This document shows positions 39,988-48,607 of a stretch of DNA of 63,427 bases, piece by piece. The position numbers and the translations under genes were made by a program. The stretch is from Mycobacterium paraense. Lineage in GTDB: Bacteria > Actinomycetota > Actinomycetes > Mycobacteriales > Mycobacteriaceae. A model generated the notes under the pieces. That model was not told the DNA's origin. It made no database searches and saw nothing but the letters and a program-made list of their open reading frames with translations. Positions within the stretch are counted from its first letter, which is position 1; every line of letters starts with the position of its first letter. The DNA lies in the NCBI RefSeq assembly GCF_002101815.1, contig NZ_LQPM01000021.1, forward strand, positions 1-63,427, written 5' to 3'.

Positions 39988-41406
39988 TCACCTCACTTCC
40001 AGACTCAGCAGATCGTCGACCGTCTCCCGGCGCAGGATCAGCCGTGCGCGCCCCCCGCGCACGGCGACCACGGCGGGGCGGCCGATCATGTTGTAACGGC
40101 TCGATAGTGAATAGCAGTAGGCGCCGGTGGCGGCGACACCGAGCAGGTCGCCCGGCTGCAGGTCGCCCGGGACCCAGGTGTCGCGCACCACGATATCGCC
40201 TGTCTCGCAGTGCTTTCCGACGATCCGGGCCAGCTCCGCCGGCGCGTCGCTGGTGCGCGAGACCAGCCGCGCGTCGTACTGCGCGTCGTAGAGGGCGGTG
40301 CGGATGTTGTCGCTCATGCCGCCGTCGACGCTGACGTAGCGCCGGTGCGCCGTGCTGCTGACGTCCACGTCCTTGACGGTGCCGACCTCGTACAGTGTGA
40401 TGGTGCCCGGCCCGGCGATCGCGCGCCCCGGCTCGACCACGAGTCGCGGGGTGGGCAGCCCGACGGCCGCCGACTCGTTGCGCACGATGGCGCTCAGCTT
40501 GTTCGCCAGTTCGGCCACCGGCGGCGGGTCGTCCGGCGCCAGGTACGAGATGCCAAAGCCGCCACCGAGATCGACGGTCGACAGCTGGGCCGTCTTGTCG
40601 ACGCCGAATTCGGCGACGATGTCGTGCAGCAGCCCGATGACGCGGTGCGCGGCCACTTCGAAGCCGTCGACGTCGAAGATCTGCGAGCCGATGTGGCTGT
40701 GCAACCCGACCAGGCGCAGGTGATCGGTGTCGAACACGCGGCGGACCGCGGCCATCGCCGCGCCGCTGGCCACCGACAGCCCGAACTTCTGGTCCTCGTG
40801 TGCGGTGGAGATGAACTCGTGGGTGTGCGCCTCGACCCCGACGGTGAGGCGCACGAGCACGTCCTGGACGATGCCCGCCTCCCCCGCGATGGCGTCGAGG
40901 CGTTCGATCTCGATCATCGAGTCCAGGACGATGTGCGCCACCCCGGCCTTGACCGCGGCGGTCAGCTCCGCGACGGATTTGTTGTTGCCGTGGAAGATAA
41001 TCCGCTCCGGCGGGAAGTCGGCGTGCAGCGCGACGGCCAGTTCGCCGCCGGTGGACACGTCCAGCGACAGGCCCTCTTCGTTGATCCAGCGCGCCACCTC
41101 GGTGCACAGGAACGCCTTGGCGGCGTAGTGCACGTTGTCCCCACCGCCGAAGGCCGCAGCAAGGTCCTGGCAGCGGGAGCGAAAGTCGTCCTCGTCGATG
41201 ACGAACAGCGGGGTCCCGTACTCCTGGGCGAGCTGCGTCACCGGGAGGCCGCCGATGACAGCGGCTCCGTCGTCGTCGCGAGTCGTGCTGCGCGGCCACA
41301 CGTTCGGCGCCAGCCGCAGCAGCTCCTCGGGGGATTGCGGCCGCGGCGGGCTCTCGGCGTGACGCGCCTCGTCGGCGTGCCGGGGACCGGCGGGATGGAC
41401 GTTCAC
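39988..41406 (-). CDS. lysA: Diaminopimelate decarboxylase
   Basis: A 472-residue fold-III PLP enzyme making lysine from meso-diaminopimelate. The PLP lysine is in VHYAAKAFLC, the phosphate-binding loop GGGFGISY is present, and the second active-site block YVSVDGGMSDNIRTALYDAQ is intact with the catalytic Cys in GKHCETGD. GTG at 41406 overlaps the argS stop by four bases and adds about 30 residues (rich in Pro, His and Arg) before the core; a shorter start would match the M. tuberculosis length. The overlap supports the long form. Confidence 0.95.
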   Translation of the reverse strand: MNVHPAGPRHADEARHAESPPRPQSPEELLRLAPNVWPRSTTRDDDGAAVIGGLPVTQLAQEYGTPLFVIDEDDFRSRCQDLAAAFGGGDNVHYAAKAFLCTEVARWINEEGLSLDVSTGGELAVALHADFPPERIIFHGNNKSVAELTAAVKAGVAHIVLDSMIEIERLDAIAGEAGIVQDVLVRLTVGVEAHTHEFISTAHEDQKFGLSVASGAAMAAVRRVFDTDHLRLVGLHSHIGSQIFDVDGFEVAAHRVIGLLHDIVAEFGVDKTAQLSTVDLGGGFGISYLAPDDPPPVAELANKLSAIVRNESAAVGLPTPRLVVEPGRAIAGPGTITLYEVGTVKDVDVSSTAHRRYVSVDGGMSDNIRTALYDAQYDARLVSRTSDAPAELARIVGKHCETGDIVVRDTWVPGDLQPGDLLGVAATGAYCYSLSSRYNMIGRPAVVAVRGGRARLILRRETVDDLLSLEVR

Positions 41407-43055
41407 ATTCGCTCCGCGGCACTGACGCCGAGGATGGTCAGTCCGTTGGCGATGACCTGGCGGGCGGCCTGGCACAGCGCCAGGCGCGCGGTGTGCAGGT
41501 CGGTGGGCTGCTCGTCGCCCTGTGGCAACACCCGGCAGGAGTCGTAGAAGCGGTGGTAGTCGCCGGCGAGGTCTTCGAGGTAGCGGCACACCCGATGCGG
41601 TTCCCGCAGTGCGGCGGCGGTTTTCAGCACGCGCGGGAATTCGCCGATCGAGCGCAGCAGCGTGCCCTCCTTGTCGTGGGTGAGCAGCTCGAGGTGGTTC
41701 GTGTCGGGGATCAGGCCCAGCTCGGCGGCGTTGCGGGCCAGCGCCGAGAGCCTGGCGTGCGCGTATTGCACGTAATAGACCGGGTTTTCGTTGGATGCCG
41801 AGGACCACAGCGCCAGGTCGATGTCGATGGCGGTGTCCACCGACGAGCGGATCAGGCTGTAGCGCGCCGCGTCGACGCCGATCGCCTCGACCAGGTCGTC
41901 GAGGGTGAGCACGGTGCCGGCCCGCTTGCTCATCCGGACCGGCTGGCCGTCGCGCACGAGGTTGACCAGCTGCCCGATCAGCACCTCGACGGTGGCCGGG
42001 TCCTCGCCGAAGGCGGCGGCCACGGCCTTCAGCCGGGCGATGTAGCCGTGGTGGTCGGCGCCGAGCATGTAGATGCACAGGTCGAAGCCGCGCTGCCGCT
42101 TGTCCAGGTAGTAGGCGATGTCGGCGGCGATGTAGGCCGGCTTGCCGTCGCTCTTGATCACGACGCGGTCCTTGTCGTCACCAAAAGCGCTGGTGCGCAA
42201 CCAGGTTGCGCCGTCCTTCTCGTAGACGTTGCCGGTTTCGCGCAGCCTGGCGATGGCCTGGTCGACGCGGCCGCTGGTGTGCATCGAGTCTTCGTGGGTG
42301 TAGACGTCGAAGTCGGTGCCGAACTCGTGCAGCGATTCCTTGATGTGCGTGAACATCAGGTCGACGCCGATTTCCCGGAACGTCTCGTGCATCTCGTCGT
42401 CCGGCAGGCTGAGCGCGTCGGGCGCCTTCTGCAGGATCTGCGCCGCGATGTCGTTGATGTAGGTGCCGGCGTAGCCGTCGGCGGGCGTCGGTTCGCCCTT
42501 GGCCGCGGCGATCAACGAGCTGGCGAACCGGTCGATCTGGGCGCCGTGGTCGTTGAAGTAGTACTCGCGCACCACGTCGGCGCCCTGGGTGGTCAACAGC
42601 CGGCCCAGCGCGTCGCCGACCGCGGCCCAGCGGGTGCCGCCGATGTGGATCGGACCCGTCGGGTTGGCCGAGACGAACTCCAGGTTGATCTTCTGCCCGG
42701 CCAGCTCGTCCGAGAATCCGAACGCGTCGCCGGCGTCGAGGACGTCGTTGACGATCTTGGCCTGCGCCGAGGCCTCGAGGCGCATGTTGATGAAGCCGGG
42801 CCCGGCCACCTCCGCGGAGGCGATGCCGTCGGACGCGGCCAGCTTTTCGGCGAGCCAGCCGGCCAGTTCGCGCGGGTTGGCGCCCACCTTCTTGCCCAGC
42901 TGCAGCGCCAGGTTGCTGGCGTAGTCGCCGTGATCAGGATTACGCGGCCGCTCCACCGTCACCGCCGCCGGCAACGCGGCAGCGTCCAGCCCGCGCTCGG
43001 CAAGCACCGCGGCAGCGGTGGCTTTGAGCAGCTCAGCCAGGTCAGCGGGGGTCAC
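41403..43055 (-). CDS. argS: Arginyl-tRNA synthetase
   Basis: A 550-residue class I aminoacyl-tRNA synthetase. The HIGH-type motif is in SANPTGPIHIGGTRWAAVGD, the KMSKS-type signature in VRMSKRAGTVLTLDDL. The N-terminal Add1 domain and the C-terminal anticodon-binding helical domain are complete. It starts with GTG at 43055 and heads a five-gene operon with lysine and threonine synthesis genes. The 113 bases upstream to the D-threonine aldolase-like gene hold no tRNA gene. Confidence 0.97.
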   Translation of the reverse strand: MTPADLAELLKATAAAVLAERGLDAAALPAAVTVERPRNPDHGDYASNLALQLGKKVGANPRELAGWLAEKLAASDGIASAEVAGPGFINMRLEASAQAKIVNDVLDAGDAFGFSDELAGQKINLEFVSANPTGPIHIGGTRWAAVGDALGRLLTTQGADVVREYYFNDHGAQIDRFASSLIAAAKGEPTPADGYAGTYINDIAAQILQKAPDALSLPDDEMHETFREIGVDLMFTHIKESLHEFGTDFDVYTHEDSMHTSGRVDQAIARLRETGNVYEKDGATWLRTSAFGDDKDRVVIKSDGKPAYIAADIAYYLDKRQRGFDLCIYMLGADHHGYIARLKAVAAAFGEDPATVEVLIGQLVNLVRDGQPVRMSKRAGTVLTLDDLVEAIGVDAARYSLIRSSVDTAIDIDLALWSSASNENPVYYVQYAHARLSALARNAAELGLIPDTNHLELLTHDKEGTLLRSIGEFPRVLKTAAALREPHRVCRYLEDLAGDYHRFYDSCRVLPQGDEQPTDLHTARLALCQAARQVIANGLTILGVSAAERM

Positions 43056-43168
43056 GAGCGTCCATCCTATTGGCTCCGGTCCCCCCGCCCGAATCTATTG
43101 CAGGCAGCAGCGCGACCATACCGGGGCCTCGGCTCGCTCGCGGAGCGGCTGCGCGGCGCGTGAGGCCG

Positions 43169-44311
43169 CTATCGGCTGGCGCGAGCAGCCTCGATGGGCA
43201 CGATTCCCATCAGCCGGTCACCGCGGACAACGTGGTACGCGTCATACCGATCAACGGTGGGGTCACAGTGCGGGGCGACGAACTCCACGCGTTCCCCGAG
43301 GCTGACGGGTGAGCCGGCCGGGCGGGTGAGTGCACCGTGCTCGTCGCCGAAAAACATGTACGTCGAGGCGCCGAACCGCGCGCCAGCCGGCCGCGGCATG
43401 GGGCCGTCCGTAGCGAAAGCCTTGAGACCGGCGTCGACGGTGACGATCGCGTCGGCGTTGACGCTCACCACCTGGCTGGAAACCCACAGGCTGGTGTCGA
43501 AGGCTCCGTCGTCATCGTCGCCCAGTGCGTCGGAGTACTGCACATCCATGAACACATACGAGCCCGGCTGCAATTCGTTGAGGACACCCAAATCAAGATC
43601 GGCCGCCACGGTCCCGGTGCCGCCGCCGGTGATGATGCCGACGGGGTAGCCGGAAGTTCGAATCGCGTCGACCACGCGGGACAGCCGCTCCATGCCGATA
43701 CGGACTGCGTCACAACGCTTTTGAAAGCCGGCGATGTGCTGCCAATGACCCCCGTAGCCCTGAACGCCGGCAAACACCAGCCCCTCGCACCGTTGGACGT
43801 GCTCCGCCAAAGCGACCGCCTGCTCCGGACCGGAAACGCCCGTGCGGCCGAGCCCCACGTCGACGTCGATGACGACGTTGACTCGAATGCCCCGTCGGCA
43901 CGCTTCCGCGCTCAGCGCGCCGACCGGGTCGCGATGGTCCACGACGCACGCAAATCCGGTGTCGATCGCCGCCACGTCGCAGAGGCGCTTAGGCATCGCA
44001 GGGTCGGCGACGGGCGAGGTCAGGAGAATGCCGCGCACGCCGGCCGCCGAAAGCGCTTCGGCTTCCCCGATTTTGGCGCAGCAGATCCCTACGGCGCCGG
44101 CTGCGATCTGCTTTGCCGCGATCCAGGCGCATTTGTGGGTTTTGGCGTGTGGGCGCAGTGCGACCTGGTCTCGCACCCGCTCGGCCATGTGGTGGATGCT
44201 GGTGTCCAGCGCGGCCTCGTCGAGGATCAGCGCCGGCGTCGGCAGGCGGAAGCGCGAGTTCGGCTCGCCGATCATGGCCTGCGCCAAGTGGTCTGCCGGA
44301 CGAACCGTCAT
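43169..44311 (-). CDS. D-threonine aldolase-like PLP enzyme (DSD1/alanine racemase fold)
   Basis: A 380-residue fold-III PLP protein. LRPHAKTHKC at residues 52-61 holds the likely PLP lysine (K57). IITGGGTGT binds the phosphate. GDEHGAL and PHCDPTVDRYD (His348, Asp350) form the C-terminal metal site; an Asp two residues after the His is typical of metal-dependent D-threonine aldolase, where D-serine dehydratase tends to have Cys. It would cleave D-threonine or another D-3-hydroxy amino acid to glycine and an aldehyde. The ATG at 44311 overlaps the stop of the tautomerase-like gene. The divergent GlxA-type regulator at 44862 probably controls both. Confidence 0.85.
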   Translation of the reverse strand: MTVRPADHLAQAMIGEPNSRFRLPTPALILDEAALDTSIHHMAERVRDQVALRPHAKTHKCAWIAAKQIAAGAVGICCAKIGEAEALSAAGVRGILLTSPVADPAMPKRLCDVAAIDTGFACVVDHRDPVGALSAEACRRGIRVNVVIDVDVGLGRTGVSGPEQAVALAEHVQRCEGLVFAGVQGYGGHWQHIAGFQKRCDAVRIGMERLSRVVDAIRTSGYPVGIITGGGTGTVAADLDLGVLNELQPGSYVFMDVQYSDALGDDDDGAFDTSLWVSSQVVSVNADAIVTVDAGLKAFATDGPMPRPAGARFGASTYMFFGDEHGALTRPAGSPVSLGERVEFVAPHCDPTVDRYDAYHVVRGDRLMGIVPIEAARASR

Positions 44312-44763
44312 CCGGGCGCCACGGACGTCAGGTGCTCGAATCCCGCCTGCGGGACGATGTCGGGCAGCCGGCGAATCGCGCCGTTTTGCGCCCACTGGCC
44401 TTCGGGCACCTCGTGGATGACGCAGGACGTGACGACCATCTTGTCGCCATTGGTGCCGGCCGCGGACGCGGCGACCTGCTGGATCTCCCCTGCGAATTGC
44501 GCCTTGCGGGCCCCGTCGAGAACCCCGGCGCTGACGTGCCAATCGATGAATACGCCGGCGACCGCGGCGTCCGCCGAGGCGCCGGCGGAGTAAAAGCACC
44601 CGGGCGACAGCTCGTGCAGCAGGACCAGGGCCCGCATCCGGTGCTGGGGCTGGTCGGGCACCGATTCGGCACGGCACGCCGCCTCGGTGAGGCCCGTTAC
44701 CAGGCGCTGCTTGCCGGTGTCGTCGAAGGCGCCGGGCGTCAGGGCTACGTGCATCAACGGCAT
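44308..44763 (-). CDS. Tautomerase-superfamily-like protein
   Basis: A 151-residue protein starting MPLMHVALTPGAF. The Pro right after the initiator Met is the hallmark catalytic residue of 4-oxalocrotonate tautomerase/MIF-type proteins. The rest shows two alternating beta-alpha units (MRALVLLHELSPGCFYSAG, VAGVFIDWHVSAGVLDGARK, MVVTSCVIHEVPEGQW), consistent with a fused-dimer tautomerase. The assignment is by motif and length only. It overlaps the aldolase-like gene by four bases (ATGA), so it is the first gene of a two-gene operon. A role in processing a keto or aldehyde product is inferred. Confidence 0.65.
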   Translation of the reverse strand: MPLMHVALTPGAFDDTGKQRLVTGLTEAACRAESVPDQPQHRMRALVLLHELSPGCFYSAGASADAAVAGVFIDWHVSAGVLDGARKAQFAGEIQQVAASAAGTNGDKMVVTSCVIHEVPEGQWAQNGAIRRLPDIVPQAGFEHLTSVAPG

Positions 44764-44848
44764 GACATCTACCTTTCCGAGGGTGTTGCTCCCGTAATCT
44801 GCCCGAGCGGCGCGGCACAAGCCAGTGGCAAGGCAGACAGCTTTCTTG

Positions 44849-44854
44849 CATAAT
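44849..44854 (+). promoter_or_regulatory. Probable leaderless promoter -10 of GlxA-type regulator
   Basis: CATAAT is 7 bases before the ATG at 44862, so transcription would begin at or beside the start codon. GTGGCA at 44825-44830 is 18 bases upstream as a possible -35. No Shine-Dalgarno is present, which agrees with a leaderless mRNA, common in mycobacteria. Confidence 0.5.
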
Positions 44855-44861
44855 TCGCCAC

Positions 44862-45830
44862 ATGATCGGATTCGACGTCCTGGTCCTGGACGGCGCCAGC
44901 GCGAGCGCGGTGGGCGTGACGATCGACGTGATCTCGGCGGCGAACCGGATCCTCGCCACCCCCGCGTTCGACCTTCGGTTCGTGTCACCGCAGCGCCACG
45001 TTGACCTGCGCGGTGGCCTGGCCGTCGCCGCGGTACCCCTCGCGGACGCCACGGCGCGACATGTCGTGGTCGTCCCCGGGCTGGGCGCCGCGCAGCCCGA
45101 GGAGATTGCCGAGCGGCTCTGCGGCGCCGACGTCGCCGCCGCTGCCCAGTGGCTGGCCGATGGGAACGCCCGTGGCGCCCAGATCGCGGCGTCGTGCACG
45201 GCCGTATTCGTCCTGGCCGCCGCCGGACTGCTCGATCAGCGGCGCTGCGTCACGACCTGGTGGCTCGGGGCAGACCTCGCCCGGGTCGCGCCTTCGGCCA
45301 ACGTCGTCATCGATGACATGGTTGTTCGCGATGGGTCGATCTGGACGGCCGGAAGCGCGTTCGCGCACATCGACCTGATGCTGGCGCTGATGCGCGAGCT
45401 CGGCGGCGCGGCGCTTACCGACGAACTCGCGAACCGGCTCGTCGCCGATCAACGCACGTCGCAGGCGAGCTTTCTGATCCCCTCGCACCTGGCGGCGCGC
45501 GACGAGACGGTCGCCAGCCTTGAGCGTTTCGTCAGGTCGCGGCTGGACGAATCGCACACGCTCGACTCGCTGGCCCGTCGGTGCGGCCTCAGCACCCGAA
45601 CGCTGGCGCGCCGGACGCGAAACGCTGTGGGCCTCAGTCCGCTGCAGCTGGTGCAGAGAGTTCGCCTCGAGCGCTCACTGCATCTGTTGCGCACCACGCG
45701 CATGCCGCTCGAAGAGATCGCTGCGGCAGTGGGATTGGCGGATCCGGCGACGCTGCACCGACTGGTGAAGAAGCACACCGGGCAATCGCCCGGGGCGCTG
45801 CGCCCGAGCGCTCAGACGAGGGCGTCGTGA
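44862..45830 (+). CDS. GlxA-type regulator: DJ-1/PfpI domain plus AraC HTH
   Basis: A 322-residue regulator. Residues 1-175 are a DJ-1/PfpI-like domain (IGFDVLVLDGASASAVGVTI, nucleophile-elbow-like AASCTAVFVLAAAGLLDQRR with the conserved Cys). Residues 220-320 are a double AraC helix-turn-helix (LDSLARRCGLSTRTLARR; MPLEEIAAAVGLADPATLHR). This arrangement occurs in GlxA, ArgR and CdhR-type regulators, which often sense amino-acid or betaine breakdown. It is divergent from the tautomerase/aldolase pair, 98 bases between starts, so these are probable targets. Confidence 0.9.
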   Translation: MIGFDVLVLDGASASAVGVTIDVISAANRILATPAFDLRFVSPQRHVDLRGGLAVAAVPLADATARHVVVVPGLGAAQPEEIAERLCGADVAAAAQWLADGNARGAQIAASCTAVFVLAAAGLLDQRRCVTTWWLGADLARVAPSANVVIDDMVVRDGSIWTAGSAFAHIDLMLALMRELGGAALTDELANRLVADQRTSQASFLIPSHLAARDETVASLERFVRSRLDESHTLDSLARRCGLSTRTLARRTRNAVGLSPLQLVQRVRLERSLHLLRTTRMPLEEIAAAVGLADPATLHRLVKKHTGQSPGALRPSAQTRAS

Positions 45831-45916
45831 TCGGCTCTTGAGCTGTGGCGGGGTCACGACCGTCACGTCGATGCGTTACTCTGGCTGGGCCCAATGGCGC
45901 AACATCGATTCGATGC

Positions 45917-45989
45917 GCCCCCGTAGCTCAGGGGATAGAGCGTCTGCCTCCGGAGCAGAAGGCCGCAGGTTCGAATCCTGCCGGGGGCA
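45917..45989 (+). tRNA. tRNA-Arg (anticodon CCG)
   Basis: A 73-base cloverleaf. The acceptor arms GCCCCCG and CGGGGGC pair fully with A as discriminator. The D arm is GCTCAGGGGATAGAGC. The anticodon arm TCTGC-CTCCGGA-GCAGA puts CCG in the loop, reading the CGG Arg codon. The T arm is GCAGGTTCGAATCCTGC. CCA is not encoded. It lies about 2.9 kb upstream of argS. Confidence 0.97.
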
Positions 45990-46030
45990 CAAGCTCCGCC
46001 GCAGCTCAGCACCGCGCGCACCAGTAACCG

Positions 46031-46333
46031 TTACTGCGCATATTCGGGGCAGTATGACGTGGCGGAAGTTCGCACCAAAAACCTCACGTCGTCGTCCGTC
46101 ATCCCGTTGCGCTCGTGCGACTGGAACATGCCCACGATCGAATCCATGTTGCGGCCCTGCGCCAACAGGGCGCACATCTTGTGACCCATGTTGATCAGGC
46201 CCTGATCCCCCTTGGCGCTGGAGATCCCCTGGTTGTGCAGCGCATTCAGGAACGCGGTGTCGTTGTCGTCCGCCCGAGCGGACGGAACAAACAGGAAAAG
46301 GGCCGCTGCCACCAGCGCGGCAAGGCGCGTCAT
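46031..46333 (-). CDS. Secreted DUF732 protein
   Basis: A 100-residue protein. Residues 1-22 form a signal peptide (LAALVAAALFLFVPSARA, AxA cleavage before DDND). The mature part has the DUF732 pattern, FLNALHNQGISSAKGDQGLI and two cysteines (HKMCALL and SYCPEYAQ) that probably form a disulfide. Such small secreted helical proteins are abundant in mycobacteria, function unknown. It converges on tRNA-Arg and is divergent from the cutinase, 104 bases between starts. Confidence 0.88.
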   Translation of the reverse strand: MTRLAALVAAALFLFVPSARADDNDTAFLNALHNQGISSAKGDQGLINMGHKMCALLAQGRNMDSIVGMFQSHERNGMTDDDVRFLVRTSATSYCPEYAQ

Positions 46334-46437
46334 GACCCTGCATGGTAGCCGGGTTCACCCGGCGCGCGTCGGGCTGAGCCGGCGGGCCGGTGCCCGAAGA
46401 CGGGGTTTAGAAATCGCAGAAGTGGGCACACCGCGGC

Positions 46438-47205
46438 ATGATCGCGCGTCAGATCCCTCGTGTTCTCCCTCCTGCGGTAGTCGCGGCCTCTAGCGTCAGC
46501 GCTTCTGTCCTCGCGTCTGCAATCCCCGTCGCCTCCGCCGACCCGTGCCCCGACGTTCAGGTCGTGTTCGCCCGCGGCACCGACGACCCTCCCGGGCTCG
46601 GCCCCACCGGACAGGCCTTCGTCGACTCCCTGCGCCCCCGCGTCGGCGCGAAGTCGCTGGACGTGTACGCGGTCAACTACCCCGCGACCCACGACTGGAC
46701 GAACGCGGGCGAGGCCGGCATCAGGGATGCGGGCGCGCATGTCGTGTCGATGGCGCACGACTGCCCCAACACGAAGATGGTGCTCGGCGGGTATTCGCAG
46801 GGCGCGGCCGTGATGGGCTTCGTCACCTCGGCGGCCGTCCCGGCCGGGATCGACCCGGCGACCGTCCCCAAGCCGATGGATCCCGAGGTGGCCAACCACG
46901 TCTCCTCGGTCGTGCTCTTCGCACTGCCGAACGAGAAGGCGATGAACTTCTTCGGCGAACCGCCCGTGGCTATCGGCCCGCTCTATCAGGCCAAGACCAC
47001 CCAGGTGTGCGCCGCGGGTGACCCGATCTGTTCTGACGGAATGAATTTCGCCGCGCACGACACCTACTCGAGCAACGCGGCAATGATCGACCAGGGCGCG
47101 GCCTTCGCGGCCGATCGTCTTGGCGGAGGTTCCCCGACGGGTGCGGGTCCGGCCGCGCCGACCGTCGTCGGGTCCCCCACTTCACGCGGAGGCTTCAACA
47201 GCTAA
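46438..47205 (+). CDS. Secreted cutinase-family esterase
   Basis: A 255-residue alpha/beta hydrolase with an N-terminal signal region (about residues 1-34, ending ASADPCPDV). The catalytic triad is visible: Ser120 in GGYSQGAAVM, Asp195 in AAGDPICSDG and His207 in FAAHDTYS. The four cysteines give the two disulfides of Culp-type enzymes. It hydrolyses ester bonds of lipids or acylglycerols outside the membrane. The last 30 residues are a low-complexity Gly/Pro/Thr tail (GAGPAAPTVVGSPTSRGGFNS), as in some Culp proteins. Confidence 0.93.
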   Translation: MIARQIPRVLPPAVVAASSVSASVLASAIPVASADPCPDVQVVFARGTDDPPGLGPTGQAFVDSLRPRVGAKSLDVYAVNYPATHDWTNAGEAGIRDAGAHVVSMAHDCPNTKMVLGGYSQGAAVMGFVTSAAVPAGIDPATVPKPMDPEVANHVSSVVLFALPNEKAMNFFGEPPVAIGPLYQAKTTQVCAAGDPICSDGMNFAAHDTYSSNAAMIDQGAAFAADRLGGGSPTGAGPAAPTVVGSPTSRGGFNS

Positions 47206-47353
47206 AGCCTCCTGATCGCGGACGATCGAAGTTCGGGGGATCTATCGTTTGCCTCAACAGATGAACACGCCGCGGCTACGCTGTGTGCCTGGCAGCCGGG
47301 CGCTCAGACGAGGAGGCAACGTTGGTGGGACGCGAAGCTCAGGCACCGACCTG

Positions 47354-47581
47354 ATGTTGTCGCTGTTTATCGCTCTGATCGGGCTCGTGTTCCTCGCGTT
47401 TGCGCCCACCCGCTACACCGGCATGATCTTCGTGCTGACGCTGCTCGCCACCTTCGGGGTCACCGCGTTCGATATGAGCACCCACCAACCCACCAGCACC
47501 GACATCACCGGCTTCGCACTGGCCCTGATGCTCGGCGGACCCGCTCTGCTGATCCGGAGTGAGCGGGGAATGAAGAGCTGA
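47354..47581 (+). CDS. Small integral membrane protein
   Basis: A 75-residue protein beginning MLSLFIALIGLVFLAFAPTR. Two to three hydrophobic segments follow (MIFVLTLLATFGVTAF, TGFALALMLGGPALLI). The start ATG at 47354 puts a helix right at the N-terminus; a longer in-frame reading from 47249 gives an unlikely Arg-rich leader. No family recognised. It converges with the GarA-like gene, 7 bases apart, and follows the cutinase by 148 bases that hold no clear signal. Confidence 0.6.
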   Translation: MLSLFIALIGLVFLAFAPTRYTGMIFVLTLLATFGVTAFDMSTHQPTSTDITGFALALMLGGPALLIRSERGMKS

Positions 47582-47588
47582 CCCGGGC

Positions 47589-48020
47589 CTATCCGGTCAA
47601 GAAGACCAGCCGAAACTTACCGATCTGCACTTCGTCGTTGTTGGCCAGCACCCCTGAGTCCACCGGCTGCCGGTTGACGTAGGTGCCGTTGAGGCTGCCG
47701 ACGTCGGCGACGACCCAGTTGGCGTCCTCGTCGAGCCGAAACTCCGCGTGACGGCGGCTCACGGTGATGTCGTCGAGAAGAATGTCGCTGTCGGGATGGC
47801 GCCCGGCCGAGGTGACGGGGCGGTCGAGCAAGAACCGGGAACCGGCGTTCGGGCCGCGCTTGACGATCAGCAGCGCCGCTCCGCTCGGCAGCCCTTCGAC
47901 GGGGGGTGCCTCGGTGGCGGTCGAACCGTCATCCGGCTCGTCGAGAAACTGCGTGCCGTAGTCGGCGGTCGTCTCGCCCACCGCTTGGGTGAGGTGTTGG
48001 TCGTCGTCGCCGCGGTTCAT
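47589..48020 (-). CDS. GarA-like FHA-domain protein (paralogue of GarA/OdhI)
   Basis: A 143-residue protein. The C-terminal FHA domain (residues 45-143) has the phosphothreonine-binding set GRHPDSDI, VSRRHAEF and SLNGTYVN, and reads almost like GarA (ALLIVKRGPNAGSRFLLDRP; DEVQIGKFRLVFLTG). The N-terminal tail keeps the ETT motif (T17, T18 in VGETTADYG), the site that Ser/Thr kinases PknB and PknG phosphorylate in GarA to shut its binding to glutamate and 2-oxoglutarate enzymes. The flanking residues differ from GarA. The usual garA locus is elsewhere, so this should be a second copy. ATG at 48020 has GGGAGCG upstream. Confidence 0.88.
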   Translation of the reverse strand: MNRGDDDQHLTQAVGETTADYGTQFLDEPDDGSTATEAPPVEGLPSGAALLIVKRGPNAGSRFLLDRPVTSAGRHPDSDILLDDITVSRRHAEFRLDEDANWVVADVGSLNGTYVNRQPVDSGVLANNDEVQIGKFRLVFLTG

Positions 48021-48102
48021 ATGTCGCTCCCACCGCCTCGGGCACGATCAGATGCCCGCTAGGCCAAGAGAAATACCCACCTTCCGGCGGTCTTATGCCG
48101 CT

Positions 48103-48603
48103 TCAGGTCCGGCGGAGGATGAACGCCTCGATGTGGCGGTCGCCGGCGCGCACCTCGTACTTGCTCCACCCCGGGTACATCTTGAGGCCCTTGGACCAGA
48201 TCTCGTCGCGCTCCCTTGGACTGGCGAGGCGGGCGGTGGCGCCCCAGGTGTCGCGGCCGATCGACACCGTGGCCTCCGGATGCGCCCTCAGGTTGTGGTA
48301 CCAGGCCGGGTGCTTCGCGCCGCCGAAGTTGGACGCGATGAGGGCCACGCCGTCGGGGTGCGGGATGCCGTACAGCGCGACGGTGCGCGGCTCCCCCGAT
48401 TTGGCGCCGGTGGTGGTCAGGATGACCGCGGGAACCCCGGTCGCGAGTGCGGCGAAGCTGCTCCTGCCCCCGGTGACCTTCGTGATCAGTCGGTCGAGGT
48501 GGTGGGCGGTCGGGCGGAGAATAGCCCCGCCCACCGCCGTGGCCGCGAAGCTGCGCATGAACCGGTGAAATGGGTTGGCGTGATCGAAGGACAGGTCCGA
48601 CAC
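48103..48603 (-). CDS. Deazaflavin (F420)-dependent nitroreductase-family protein, Ddn-like
   Basis: A 166-residue split beta-barrel protein. TTGAKSGEPRTVALYGIPH and GGAKHPAWYHNLRAHPEATV are signatures of the Ddn/FDOR-A group, which uses reduced F420 to reduce quinones or nitro compounds near the membrane. The N-terminal 35 residues are amphipathic, as in membrane-associated members. It follows the AhpD-like gene by 4 bases, so the two form one transcript. Physiological substrate unknown. Confidence 0.88.
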   Translation of the reverse strand: MSDLSFDHANPFHRFMRSFAATAVGGAILRPTAHHLDRLITKVTGGRSSFAALATGVPAVILTTTGAKSGEPRTVALYGIPHPDGVALIASNFGGAKHPAWYHNLRAHPEATVSIGRDTWGATARLASPRERDEIWSKGLKMYPGWSKYEVRAGDRHIEAFILRRT

Positions 48604-48607
48604 GGCG

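Noticed and set aside
43056..43168. tRNA gene expected upstream of argS
   Set aside because: The 113 bases do not fold as a cloverleaf; the tRNA-Arg of this region is at 45917.
45917..45989. tRNA-Arg as attachment site of an integrated element
   Set aside because: No integrase and no repeat of the tRNA 3' end was found by eye nearby.
46330..47058. 242-codon minus frame antisense to the cutinase
   Set aside because: His/Arg/Gly-rich shadow; the plus frame has a signal region and a full catalytic triad.
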